Assembly: GCF_014490745.1 (NCBI RefSeq)
Contig: NZ_LZEU01000001.1
Span: forward strand, 1,387,501-1,451,500
Direction: 5' to 3'
Length of the DNA: 64,000 nt
DNA from: Pseudomonas alcaligenes
Lineage (GTDB): Bacteria > Pseudomonadota > Gammaproteobacteria > Pseudomonadales > Pseudomonadaceae
The first letter of the stretch is position 1, and each line of letters opens with the position of its first letter. Below, piece by piece: positions 54,645 through 63,401 of this stretch. Both the position numbers and the translations under genes were made by a program. A model generated the notes under the pieces. That model was given only the letters and a program-made list of their open reading frames with translations. It was not told the origin of the DNA and did no database searches.

Positions 54645-55712
54645 TTACAGCTTGCCGTCGGCCGCCATCTGCATGAACGTCGGGTCGAAGCGCAGCTTGA
54701 GGTTGCCCTTGTCGCCGGTGCTGACGTCCTTGGCGAAGGCCATGCCGACGGCGTCGGCGCCTTGTGCACCTTCGCCGAGCAGGCCGTGGGTGAAGGAGAA
54801 CTCGGCCACCTTGCTCATGGTCGCCGGCAGTTTCGCGCTGTTGGCGAAGGCCACCGCATCCTTGGCGCTGTAGAACATCTTGGTGGCGGCGAGCTGCGCT
54901 TCGTAGCCGGCCAGGTCGGTACCGGAGGCCTTGGCCATGTGCTCGCGGGCGGCCTTGCCGGCGGCCGAGTCGGCGCTCATGGTGGCCATGATTTCGTACC
55001 AGGCACCGGTCAGCGCCTTGCCCAGCTCGGGGTTGTCCTTGAGGGTCTCGCTGTTGACCACCATCAGGTCGATGATCTCGCCGGGAATCTGGCTGGAGTC
55101 GAACACCTTGGTCACCGCCGGGGTGGCTTCGATCTCGGCCAGCAGCGGGTTCCAGGTGGCCACGGCCTTGACGTCATCGGTGGCGAAGGCGGCAACCATG
55201 TCGGCGTCGGAGGTGTTGACCACCTTCAGGTCTTTCTCGGCCAGACCGGCACGCTCCAGACCGCGGGCCAGCAGGTAGTGGGACACGGACAGCTCGACCA
55301 GATTGACGTCCTGGCCCTTGAGGTCGCCGAGGGTCTTCTTCTCGCCCTTGATGACGATGCCGTCGTTGCCGTTGGAGAAGTCGCCGACGATCAGCGCGGT
55401 GCTGTCCACGCCACCGGCGGCGGGAATGGTCAGGGCGTCCATGTTGGTCATGGTGCAGCCGTCGAACTGGCCGGCGGTGTACTGGTTGATCGACTCGACG
55501 TAGTCGTTGAGCTGTACCACGTCGATGGCGATGTCGTACTTCTTCGCCCACTTGTCGACGATGCCCTGGGCCGCGCCGTATTCCCACGGCATCCAGCCGG
55601 CGTAGATGGTCCAGCAGACGTTGAAGTGGTCTTTCTTCTCGGCGTGGGCAGGGATGCTCAGCGCGGCAGCGAGGCCGGCGGCGATCAGCGAGGAGAGCAG
55701 GGGCTTGCGCAT
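54645..55712 (-). CDS. Periplasmic binding protein of the guanidine-operon ABC transporter
   Basis: This 355-residue precursor has a signal peptide (MRKPLLSSLIAAGLAAALSIPAHA). Its fold is NitT/TauT-type binding protein (FNVCWTIYAGWMPWEYGAAQGIVDKWAKKYDIAIDVVQLNDYVESINQYTAGQFDGCTMTNMDALTIPAAGGVDSTALIVGDFSNGNDGIV). GGAGG precedes ATG 55712. It is the first gene of the catabolic operon, behind riboswitch 1. It is clearly paralogous to the protein encoded at 56075. Confidence 0.91.
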   Translation of the reverse strand: MRKPLLSSLIAAGLAAALSIPAHAEKKDHFNVCWTIYAGWMPWEYGAAQGIVDKWAKKYDIAIDVVQLNDYVESINQYTAGQFDGCTMTNMDALTIPAAGGVDSTALIVGDFSNGNDGIVIKGEKKTLGDLKGQDVNLVELSVSHYLLARGLERAGLAEKDLKVVNTSDADMVAAFATDDVKAVATWNPLLAEIEATPAVTKVFDSSQIPGEIIDLMVVNSETLKDNPELGKALTGAWYEIMATMSADSAAGKAAREHMAKASGTDLAGYEAQLAATKMFYSAKDAVAFANSAKLPATMSKVAEFSFTHGLLGEGAQGADAVGMAFAKDVSTGDKGNLKLRFDPTFMQMAADGKL

Positions 55713-55782
55713 GGTGAACCTCCAGTTCAGGGAATACGGGCAGGAGCGGCGCGGCACTGGCCTGAATCATCAGGTGGCGCGT

Positions 55783-55884
55783 TCTCCCGGGCTTTTGTCC
55801 CGCCGTGTAACCCCGAACGAGGTCGCCGACTCTCGGACCAGCCACTCGCCTGTCTCTCTGGAGAACGGCGAGCCGGAACCCTAG
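55783..55884 (-). ncRNA. Guanidine-I (ykkC) riboswitch 1
   Basis: On the minus strand the RNA starts CTAGGGTTCCGG, then contains GGTCCGAGAG and the 3' block ACACGGCGGGACAAAAGCCC, ending GGGAGA. These are the conserved parts of the ykkC guanidine-I aptamer. It lies 71 bp before the binding-protein gene. No T tract is seen between the aptamer and the gene, so control may be at translation or by another mode. It would switch on the whole operon with guanidine. Confidence 0.93.
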
Positions 55885-56074
55885 TCAGCCATTGCAAGTT
55901 GTAGTGCCGCACCCCTTGCGGGGAGCTTCTGCATGTCTGCTGCAAAGCGAACATCGTGCCAGGTGTCGCGAGCCCCGCCGGGCAAGGCTTTGCCGGCGTG
56001 GAGGGGGCTGCATGCCCTGGCAGGGTGCGCACTTGTGGTGCGCGGTGTTCGCTGTTGGTGCTTGATGGTGGGGC

Positions 56075-57151
56075 TCAGAGCTTGTTGTCGGTGGCCATCT
56101 GCATGTAGGCCGGGTCGAAGCGCAGCTTGACCTGCGCCGAGCTACCCAGCACGCGGCTACCGCTGAAGGCGATGCCCAGGCTCTGCAGGCCGTTGCCGTC
56201 GCTGCCGAGCAGCTTGTGGGCGTCGGCGAAGTCGGCCACCCGCTCCATCAGTGCCGGCATCTTCTCGCTGCTGGCGAAGGCCAGGGCCGAGCGCGGGGCG
56301 TAGAACGAGCGGATGGTCTTCAGCTGCTCGTCGAAATCCGCCGGGGTGGTGTCGGCAGCTGCGGCCATCTGTGCCCGGGCGGCCTGGCCCTGTTCGTTGG
56401 GCAGGCCCATCAGGCGCATGCCTTCGAACCAGGCGCCGGTGAGGGCGCGGCCCAGTTCCGGGTGGGCGGCCAGGGTGTTGCTGTTGATCACCAGCAGGTC
56501 GAGGATTTCCCCGGGAATATGGTGCGAGCTGAACACCTGCACGCTGTCGCCGTCCTGGCGCAGGTCGGCGAGGATCGGGTTCCAGGTCACCAACGCATCG
56601 CCCTTGCCGCTGCGCCAGACCTGGGCCAGATCCTTGTCCGAAACGTTCTCGACGGTCACGTCGCTTTCGCTCAGGTGGGCCCATTCCAGGGCGCGGCTGA
56701 GCAGGTAGTGGGACACCGAGTTCTCCACCAGGAGGATGGTCTTGCCCTTGAGATCCTTGAGTTCCTTGTTGTTGCCGCGCACCAGGATGCCGTCGGCACC
56801 GGCGGAGAAGTCGCCGACTATCAGCGCGGTGGAGTCGACGCCGGCAGCGGCCGGAATCGTCAGGGCGTCCATGTTGGTCATGGCGCAGGCGTCGTACTGG
56901 CCGGCGGTGTACTGCTCGATGGAGGCGACGTAGTCCGGCACCTGTTCGACCTGGATCTCGATGCCGTACTTCTTCGCCCATTTGTCGATGATGCCCTGGT
57001 CGGCCATGAAGCCCCACAGCATCCAGCCGGCATAGATCGACCAGCACACCTTGTAGCGTGGGGTTTCGGCGGCCTGGGCGGGTTGTTGCAGAAGCAGCAG
57101 GGCGAGCAGGGAGCAGGCGGTAAGACGGGCAAACAGGGAGCGGTGCGGCAT
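56075..57151 (-). CDS. Second NitT/TauT-type binding protein, paralogue behind its own riboswitch
   Basis: This 358-residue precursor has a signal peptide (LTACSLLALLLLQQPAQA). It shares long blocks with the downstream binding protein (YKVCWSIYAGWM, GIIDKWAKKYGIEIQVEQVPDYVASIEQYTAGQYDACAMTNMDALTIPAAAGVDSTALIVGDFS). The C terminus RFDPAYMQMATDNKL is almost the same as RFDPTFMQMAADGKL. It arose by tandem duplication together with its riboswitch. No second permease or ATPase is seen, so both proteins probably serve one transporter. Confidence 0.9.
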   Translation of the reverse strand: MPHRSLFARLTACSLLALLLLQQPAQAAETPRYKVCWSIYAGWMLWGFMADQGIIDKWAKKYGIEIQVEQVPDYVASIEQYTAGQYDACAMTNMDALTIPAAAGVDSTALIVGDFSAGADGILVRGNNKELKDLKGKTILLVENSVSHYLLSRALEWAHLSESDVTVENVSDKDLAQVWRSGKGDALVTWNPILADLRQDGDSVQVFSSHHIPGEILDLLVINSNTLAAHPELGRALTGAWFEGMRLMGLPNEQGQAARAQMAAAADTTPADFDEQLKTIRSFYAPRSALAFASSEKMPALMERVADFADAHKLLGSDGNGLQSLGIAFSGSRVLGSSAQVKLRFDPAYMQMATDNKL

Positions 57152-57204
57152 GAAGACCTCGGGCGATAAGCGGGGGACAGGATGACGGCAGGGCTGCTGC
57201 GCGT

Positions 57205-57293
57205 TCTCCCGGGCTTTTGTCCCTCCGTGTGACCCCGTACGAGGTTGTCGACTCTCGGACCAGCCACCTGCCTGGGGCAGGTCGGAACCCTAG
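57205..57293 (-). ncRNA. Guanidine-I (ykkC) riboswitch 2
   Basis: The minus strand shows CTAGGGTTCCG, GGTCCGAGAG and ACACGGAGGGACAAAAGCCC, ending GGGAGA. It is slightly shorter than riboswitch 1 because one variable stem is smaller. It lies 53 bp before the second binding-protein gene. Confidence 0.93.
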
Positions 57294-57756
57294 TCGACCA
57301 TTGCATCATCTTGTCTGGCGAACACCCGCCATGGGCGGGTAGGTGCAGTCGGCTGCATAGCGAATGGCGTGCCAAACCGCTCTGGTGCGCTGTGCTGCGG
57401 CCTGCGGCGTGGTCAGCGGGAATTGTCGTGGCACGGCTGCGTCGAGTTGGTGCGGGCGTGCCTTGCAATGGTGCGGCCAGGGGCGAGGGGAGGGTGACGC
57501 GGCGCCGCGCAGGGCGTTTTTTCGCGGGGCGGTGCTGGTGGGTAGTTTGCTTTGACAGGCGCGGTCGGTTGTACAGGATTTTTCGGAAAAAACGCTCGTC
57601 CGGCTAGCGCAGTGGCGACTTGACATCAAGCGTTAATAACGCTGTAGAATTGACGCAATTCTAAAAAAGAATATTTGATTTGTTGATTTTTTGACACAAA
57701 TGGCTCCCTGAGCTGCCTTTTTAAACTGCCGTCACTCAGCCCAGCAGTGTGTAGAT
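57294..57756 (+). other. Intergenic region upstream of the cellulose operon, with a candidate promoter
   Basis: This 463-base gap separates divergent operons. The last 160 bases are AT-rich. A -35-like TTGACA (57620-57625) and a -10-like TAGAAT (57645-57650) are 19 bp apart. The perfect inverted repeat AGCGTTA-A-TAACGCT (57629-57643) lies between them. A second inverted repeat, GAATTG-ACG-CAATTC, is at 57647-57661. Both could bind a regulator of the cellulose genes. No ORF is supported. Confidence 0.6.
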
Positions 57757-58941
57757 ATGAGTAGTTCGAGCGATATCTCCAGTTTGTTCCAGCAGTTTGG
57801 CGGTGGTTCGAGTCAATATCAGGAAATCACCCAGGCCGAGAGCGAGCGCGCTTCCCGCGAACGCTGGCCGGGCATGGCCAGGGGCGCTGTGCCGGTACCG
57901 GCGCTGAGCCAGCCGGCCGTGAGTGCAGCGGCGGCGTCGGCTGCCGAGGCGGTCGACGTGGCGCCAGCCGCTGTGGTTGACGAGCCAGCACCTGCCGCTG
58001 TCGAAGTCGAAGCTTCTCCCGCTGTCTCCGCCTGGTCGGCCCAGGGCCTGCAGAGCCTGCTGGCCAAACTGGCCGAGGAAACCCGTGCGCCGCAGTCGCA
58101 GCCGGCTGCGCCAGTCGTAGCGCCGCTACAGCGGGCGCGCCCGCGGCTGGAGCAGATCAAGATCATCGCCGTGGTGTCGGCCAAGGGCGGGGTGGGCAAA
58201 AGCACCCTGGCCGCCAACCTGGCCGCGGCCCTGCAGAAGGCCGGGCGGCCGGTGCTGGCGCTCGACCTCGATCCGCAGAATGCCCTGCATCACCATTTCC
58301 AACCCGCTGCCGGGCAGGCGCCTGCGCCGCAGCAGGGCATCGCGCAGTTCGCCGAGGATTGGCGCGAGCTCGGCGTGCCGAGCAGCAACGGCGTGTTCGT
58401 GCTGCCCTACGGTCAGGTCGATGAGCCGCAACGCCGCGCCTTCGAGCAGCAGCTGGACAGCGATCCGCTGTGGCTGGCCCATCGCCTGAGCGACCTGCAG
58501 CTGGCCGAAGGTGCGCTGGTGATCATCGACACCCCGCCGGGGCCGTCGCTGTATCTGCAGCAGGCCCTGGCCGTGGCCAACCTGGCCCTGGTGGTCAGCC
58601 TGGCCGATGCCGCTTCCTACACCGCACTGCCGCTGATCGACGGGCTGATCAAGACCTACGCAGCGGGGCGCGACAGCTTCGCCGGCAGCGCCTACCTGAT
58701 CAACCAGGTCGACAACTCGCGGCAGCTGAGCAAGGACATCACCCAGATCATGCATGGCCTGCTGGGCCAGCAGGTGCTTGGCAGCGTGCACCGTGATCAG
58801 TCGGTGAGCGAGGCCCTGGCCTATAACCGCTCGGTGATGGATTACGACCCGCACGGTCGCGGCAGCCACGACATCCTCGAGTGTGCCCAGGCCCTGGTGG
58901 GCCGCCTGGTCAGCGTTTCCCGAGTCGAGCAGCCGGCATGA
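57757..58941 (+). CDS. bcsQ: Cellulose biosynthesis BcsQ-type ATPase with an N-terminal BcsR-like segment
   Basis: This 394-residue protein has an N-terminal part (SDISSLFQQFGGGSSQYQEITQAESERASRERWP) that resembles the BcsR/BcsP family pattern D-I-x-x-L...F-G...Y-x-E-I...R-W-P. About 90 residues of Ala/Pro-rich linker follow. The MinD/ParA-type ATPase domain starts near 135 with SAKGGVGKSTLA (K148) and has VIIDTPPG. BcsQ helps place the synthase at the pole and activates it. In E. coli BcsR and BcsQ are separate interacting proteins. The stop overlaps bcsA in ATGA. Confidence 0.9.
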   Translation: MSSSSDISSLFQQFGGGSSQYQEITQAESERASRERWPGMARGAVPVPALSQPAVSAAAASAAEAVDVAPAAVVDEPAPAAVEVEASPAVSAWSAQGLQSLLAKLAEETRAPQSQPAAPVVAPLQRARPRLEQIKIIAVVSAKGGVGKSTLAANLAAALQKAGRPVLALDLDPQNALHHHFQPAAGQAPAPQQGIAQFAEDWRELGVPSSNGVFVLPYGQVDEPQRRAFEQQLDSDPLWLAHRLSDLQLAEGALVIIDTPPGPSLYLQQALAVANLALVVSLADAASYTALPLIDGLIKTYAAGRDSFAGSAYLINQVDNSRQLSKDITQIMHGLLGQQVLGSVHRDQSVSEALAYNRSVMDYDPHGRGSHDILECAQALVGRLVSVSRVEQPA

Positions 58942-61118
58942 TCCGGCGACTCACGGAGGCTGGCGCCCTGGCGCCGGCCTCGGGCCTCTCTCGGCTGCTC
59001 GCCAGGCCACTGCTGCAGAACCTGCTGGCACTGCTGGCGCTGGCGCTGCTGGTGGTACTGATCGCCGCGCCGCTGGATCTCGAGCAGCAGATGCTGTTTA
59101 CCGCCGCCTGCATGGCGGCGGCGCTGTTGTTGCGCCGCCGTGGCAGCCGCCTGGCGATCCTGGCGATGATCGTGATGTCGGTGATCGCCTCGCTGCGCTA
59201 CCTGTACTGGCGCCTGACCTCGTCGCTGGGTTTCGACAACCTGGTGGACATGCTGTTTGGTTACGGCCTGGTGCTGGCCGAGCTCTACGCCATGCTGGTG
59301 CTGCTGCTGGGCTACCTGCAGACCGCCTGGCCGTTGCAGCGCAAACCCTATCCGCTGCCGGCGGATACTAGTCTGTGGCCCAGCGTCGATGTGTTCATCC
59401 CGACCTACAACGAGCCGCTGGACATCATCAAGCTGACCGCCTTCGCCGCCCAGGCCATCGACTGGCCGAAGGACAAGCTCAACGTCTACGTGCTGGATGA
59501 CGGGCGCCGCGCCGAGTTCCGCGAGTTCTGCGAGTCGGTCGGCATCGGCTACATCATTCGCCCGGACAACCACCACGCCAAGGCCGGCAACCTCAACTTC
59601 GCCCTGACCCAGACCGCGGGCGAATACATCGCCATCTTCGACGCCGACCACGTACCGACCCGTTCCTTCCTCCAGGTCGGCATGGGCTGGTTCCTCAAGG
59701 ATCCGCAGCTGGCCATGCTGCAGACCCCGCACTTCTTCTTCTCGCCCGACCCGTTCGAGAAGAACCTCGACACCTTCCGCAACGTGCCCAATGAGGGCGA
59801 GCTGTTCTACGGCCTGGTGCAGGACGGCAACGACCTGTGGAACGCCACCTTCTTCTGCGGCTCTTGCGCCATCATCAAGCGCGGCCCGCTGGAGGAGGTG
59901 GGCGGCATCGCCATCGAGACGGTGACCGAGGACGCGCACACCGCGCTCAAGCTCAACCGCCTCGGCTACAACACCGCCTACCTGGCGATTCCCCAGGCTG
60001 CCGGCCTGGCTACCGAGAGCCTGTCCGGGCATATCGGCCAGCGCATCCGCTGGGCGCGAGGCATGGCGCAGATCTTCCGCACCGACAACCCGCTGCTGGG
60101 CAAGGGCCTCAAGCTCGGCCAGCGGCTGTGTTACCTGAACGCCATGCTGCACTTCTTCTACGGCCTGCCACGCCTGGTGTTCCTCACCGCACCGCTGGCC
60201 TACCTGCTGTTCGAGGCGCAGATCTTCCAGGCCCCGGCGCTGCTGATCATGGCCTACGCGCTGCCGCACATCCTGATCGCCAGCGTCACCAACTCGACCA
60301 TCCAGGGGCGTTTCCGCCACTCGTTCTGGAACGAGGTCTACGAGTCGGTGCTGGCCTGGTACATCATGCGCCCGGTGCTGCTGGCGATGGTCAATCCCAA
60401 GTTCGGCAAGTTCAACGTGACGGCCAAGGGCGGGGTGATCGACGAGAGCTACTTCGACTGGAAGATGGCGCGGCCCTACATCGTGGTGCTGCTGCTCAAC
60501 CTGCTCGGAGTGGTAGTGGGCCTGGCCAAGCTGGGCTTCGACCCGCAGGCCAGCGCGGTCACCCTGCTGATCAACCTGACCTGGACGCTGTACAACATCA
60601 TCATCAGCGCCGCCGCCGTGGCGGTGGCCGCCGAGGCGCGCCAGGTGCGCGCCGAGCCGCGAGTGTTCGCCACCCTGCCGGCCACCCTGGGTCTGGCCAA
60701 CGGCAAGACCATCGTCTGCAGCACCAGTGACTTCTCCCAGCGCGGCGTCGGTATCAACCTGCCCGAAGGCGCACAGGTGCAGCGCGGCGAACAGGTGCAG
60801 GTATCGCTGTTCCGCGATCAGCACGAGGCCGTATTCCCGGCCACCGTGGTGTTCAGCCGCGGGCAGACCCTGGGCCTGAACTTTCTCGAGCTCGACCTGC
60901 AGCAGCAGAGCGAGCTGGCCCGCATGACCTTTTCCCGCGCCGACACCTGGGCCTCCACCTGGGGCAAGGGTGCGGTGGATACCCCGCTGGGTGCCCTGGC
61001 CGAAGTCTCCGGCATCGGCTGGCGCGGCATCCGCCTGCTGTCCCGTGCCTCGCTGCAGGTACTGGTTCTCCAGCTGCGCTCCCTGTTGACCGCCCGTACC
61101 AATCCGAGGAACTCATGA
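58938..61118 (+). CDS. bcsA: Cellulose synthase catalytic subunit BcsA
   Basis: This 726-residue inner-membrane GT2 glycosyltransferase makes beta-1,4-glucan from UDP-glucose and moves it through its own channel. The catalytic motifs are D187-D188 (VLDDG), D235-x-D237 (DADH), T-E-D332 and Q368-x-x-R-W (QRIRW). FFCGS binds the acceptor. Several membrane helices flank the catalytic domain. The C-terminal PilZ domain carries RAEPR and DFSQRG, so c-di-GMP binding is intact. ATG 58938 overlaps the bcsQ stop; a longer upstream frame is a shadow. Confidence 0.96.
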   Translation: MIRRLTEAGALAPASGLSRLLARPLLQNLLALLALALLVVLIAAPLDLEQQMLFTAACMAAALLLRRRGSRLAILAMIVMSVIASLRYLYWRLTSSLGFDNLVDMLFGYGLVLAELYAMLVLLLGYLQTAWPLQRKPYPLPADTSLWPSVDVFIPTYNEPLDIIKLTAFAAQAIDWPKDKLNVYVLDDGRRAEFREFCESVGIGYIIRPDNHHAKAGNLNFALTQTAGEYIAIFDADHVPTRSFLQVGMGWFLKDPQLAMLQTPHFFFSPDPFEKNLDTFRNVPNEGELFYGLVQDGNDLWNATFFCGSCAIIKRGPLEEVGGIAIETVTEDAHTALKLNRLGYNTAYLAIPQAAGLATESLSGHIGQRIRWARGMAQIFRTDNPLLGKGLKLGQRLCYLNAMLHFFYGLPRLVFLTAPLAYLLFEAQIFQAPALLIMAYALPHILIASVTNSTIQGRFRHSFWNEVYESVLAWYIMRPVLLAMVNPKFGKFNVTAKGGVIDESYFDWKMARPYIVVLLLNLLGVVVGLAKLGFDPQASAVTLLINLTWTLYNIIISAAAVAVAAEARQVRAEPRVFATLPATLGLANGKTIVCSTSDFSQRGVGINLPEGAQVQRGEQVQVSLFRDQHEAVFPATVVFSRGQTLGLNFLELDLQQQSELARMTFSRADTWASTWGKGAVDTPLGALAEVSGIGWRGIRLLSRASLQVLVLQLRSLLTARTNPRNS

Positions 61119-63394
61119 GCCGCATACGCAACGGAATGTCATCCGCCTGGTTTGCTTTGTCGCTGCCGCTGTTGCTGGCCGTGGCTGCTCCGGCCTGGGC
61201 CGAGGAAGCGGGCGAAGTGCCGGCCGAGGTGGTCGAGGAGAGCGCCGCTGCGGCGCCGGTCGAGTTCGTGCCGAGCTACAGCGCCACGCTCAAGCAGCTT
61301 GGCGCCAACTACCCGATGCACCTGCGCGGTATCGAGGGCAGCGACAGCGTCAGTTTCGACGTGCGTGCCGACCAGGTGGTGACCCGCGCCCGGGTCAACC
61401 TCGAATACAGCTACTCGCCGGCCCTGCTCAGCGACCTGTCGCAGATCAACGTGATGGTCAACGACCAGGTGGCGGCCAGCCTGCCGCTGCCCAAGGAAAC
61501 CGCCGGCACCCTGCAACAGCAGCAGGTGGAGATTCCGGCGCACCTGATCACCGAGTTCAACCGCCTGACCCTGCAGCTGATCGGCCACTACACCATGATG
61601 TGCGAGGATCCGCTGCACTCCAGCCTGTGGGCCAAGATCAGCAACAGCAGCCAGCTCGAGCTGGAGACCACCCAGATCGCCCTGCCGGACGATCTGAGCA
61701 AACTGCCGCTGCCGTTCTTCGATGGCCGCGATGCACGGGCGCTGGAGCTGCCCTTCGTATTCGCCGGCACCCCGGACAACCGTACCCTGGAGGCCGCCGG
61801 GGTGGTCTCCTCGTGGTTCGGCGCCCTGGCCAGCTACCGCGGCGCGCGTTTCCCGGTCAGCCTCGGCCAGCTGCCGGAGAAGGGCAACGCCATCGTCCTG
61901 CTCAGCGGCGCCACGCCCATCGCCGGTATCGAGGCGCCGCAGGGCGACGGGCCGAGCCTGAGCCTGCTGGCCAACCCCAACGACCCGTACGGCAAGCTGC
62001 TGCTGATCAGCGGCCGCGATGGCGAGCAGCTCAAGCAGGCCGCCCAGGCCCTGGTCAGCGGCAGCAAGCTGCTGTCCGGCGCCAGCGCGCGCATCGAGCA
62101 GGTGGCCAGCCTGCAGCCGCGCCAGCCCTACGATGCGCCGAACTGGCTGCCCAGCGACCGCCCGGTACAGCTCGGCGAGCTGAGCGAGGCCAAGCGCCTC
62201 AGCGTGTCGGGCTACGACCCGGGCACCATCAGCCTGCCCATGCGCCTGCCGCCGGATCTGTTCGACTGGCGCGCCAAGGGCGTGCCGCTGCACCTCAAGT
62301 ACCGCTACACGCCGCAGCCGGTGTCGACCAACTCGTCGCTGCTGATCAGCCTCAGCGGCAAGTTCATCAAGTCGCTGCCGCTGCCGTCGCTGGAGCACCT
62401 GAAGGACAACCAGTCGCTGCTGGCCAAGCTGGAAGACGACAGCCTGCTGCAGGAAAGCAACCTGCTGCTGCCGCTCAGCAGCCTGCCGCTGCAGGCGGAT
62501 CTGCAGCTGCGCTTCATGTATGACTACATCAAGCAGGGCGACTGCCGCGACATCATCATCGACAACATGCGCGGCACCATCGAGCCGGATTCCACCCTCG
62601 ACCTCAGCGGCTACGAGCACTTCATCGCCATGCCCAACCTGGGCGTGTTCCAGAGCAGCGGCTTCCCCTTCACCCGGATGGCCGACCTGGCGGAAACCGC
62701 GGTGGTCATGCCCAACGGCGCCGGGGCCGAGGAGTTCTCCCTGTACCTGGGCCTGCTCGGACGCTTCGGTGATTCCACCGGCCTGCCGGCCAGTGGCGTC
62801 AGCGTGACCCAGGGCGACGACGATGCCGCCCTGCAAGGCAAGGATCTGCTGGTGCTGGCCTCCGGTGCCAACCAGCCGCTGCTGCAGCGCTGGGCCGACC
62901 TGCTGCCGGCCAGCCTGGACGGGCGCTCGAGTTTCGAGCTGTCCGACCTGGTGCACCGCGTGCGCTCCTGGGTCAGCTCCGACAGCCGTGCCAACCTGCG
63001 CCAGGCGCGCAGCAGCCTGGCCCTGGGCACCGGTGGCGCCGGCGCCTACCTGACCGGTTTCGAGTCGCCGCTCGACAGCGGCCGCAGCGTGGTGGTGATC
63101 GCCGCCGCCAGCCCGGACAAGCTGGCCGATGTCGGTGCGGCCCTGCGCGGCGGTGAGGACTACGACCAGTCGATCCAGGGCAGCCTGGCGGTGATCAACG
63201 GCAAGCGCATCAGCTCGCTGGTGGCAGACGAGCAATACCATGTCGGCGAGCTGGGCTGGTTCCGCTATCTGCAGTGGCTGCTGTCGCGCCACCTGGGCTG
63301 GATGCTGCTGCTCACCGCACTGGGTGTCGGCCTGGTCAGCCTGCTGCTGTTCGTCAGCCTGCGTGCCCGTGCGCGCGCCCGTCTGAGCGATTGA
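61115..63394 (+). CDS. bcsB: Cellulose synthase regulatory subunit BcsB
   Basis: This 759-residue protein has a signal peptide (ALSLPLLLAVAAPAWA). Two pairs of carbohydrate-binding and flavodoxin-like domains follow (QLGANYPMHLRGIEGSDSVSFDVRADQVVTRARVNLEYSYSPALLSDLSQINVMVNDQ; HYTMMCEDPLHSSLWAKIS). A C-terminal membrane anchor (LGWMLLLTALGVGLVSLLLFVSL) ends in Arg residues. BcsB guides the glucan in the periplasm and is needed by BcsA. It overlaps bcsA by 4 bp. Confidence 0.95.
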   Translation: MSRIRNGMSSAWFALSLPLLLAVAAPAWAEEAGEVPAEVVEESAAAAPVEFVPSYSATLKQLGANYPMHLRGIEGSDSVSFDVRADQVVTRARVNLEYSYSPALLSDLSQINVMVNDQVAASLPLPKETAGTLQQQQVEIPAHLITEFNRLTLQLIGHYTMMCEDPLHSSLWAKISNSSQLELETTQIALPDDLSKLPLPFFDGRDARALELPFVFAGTPDNRTLEAAGVVSSWFGALASYRGARFPVSLGQLPEKGNAIVLLSGATPIAGIEAPQGDGPSLSLLANPNDPYGKLLLISGRDGEQLKQAAQALVSGSKLLSGASARIEQVASLQPRQPYDAPNWLPSDRPVQLGELSEAKRLSVSGYDPGTISLPMRLPPDLFDWRAKGVPLHLKYRYTPQPVSTNSSLLISLSGKFIKSLPLPSLEHLKDNQSLLAKLEDDSLLQESNLLLPLSSLPLQADLQLRFMYDYIKQGDCRDIIIDNMRGTIEPDSTLDLSGYEHFIAMPNLGVFQSSGFPFTRMADLAETAVVMPNGAGAEEFSLYLGLLGRFGDSTGLPASGVSVTQGDDDAALQGKDLLVLASGANQPLLQRWADLLPASLDGRSSFELSDLVHRVRSWVSSDSRANLRQARSSLALGTGGAGAYLTGFESPLDSGRSVVVIAAASPDKLADVGAALRGGEDYDQSIQGSLAVINGKRISSLVADEQYHVGELGWFRYLQWLLSRHLGWMLLLTALGVGLVSLLLFVSLRARARARLSD

Positions 63395-63401
63395 GGCAGC
63401 C

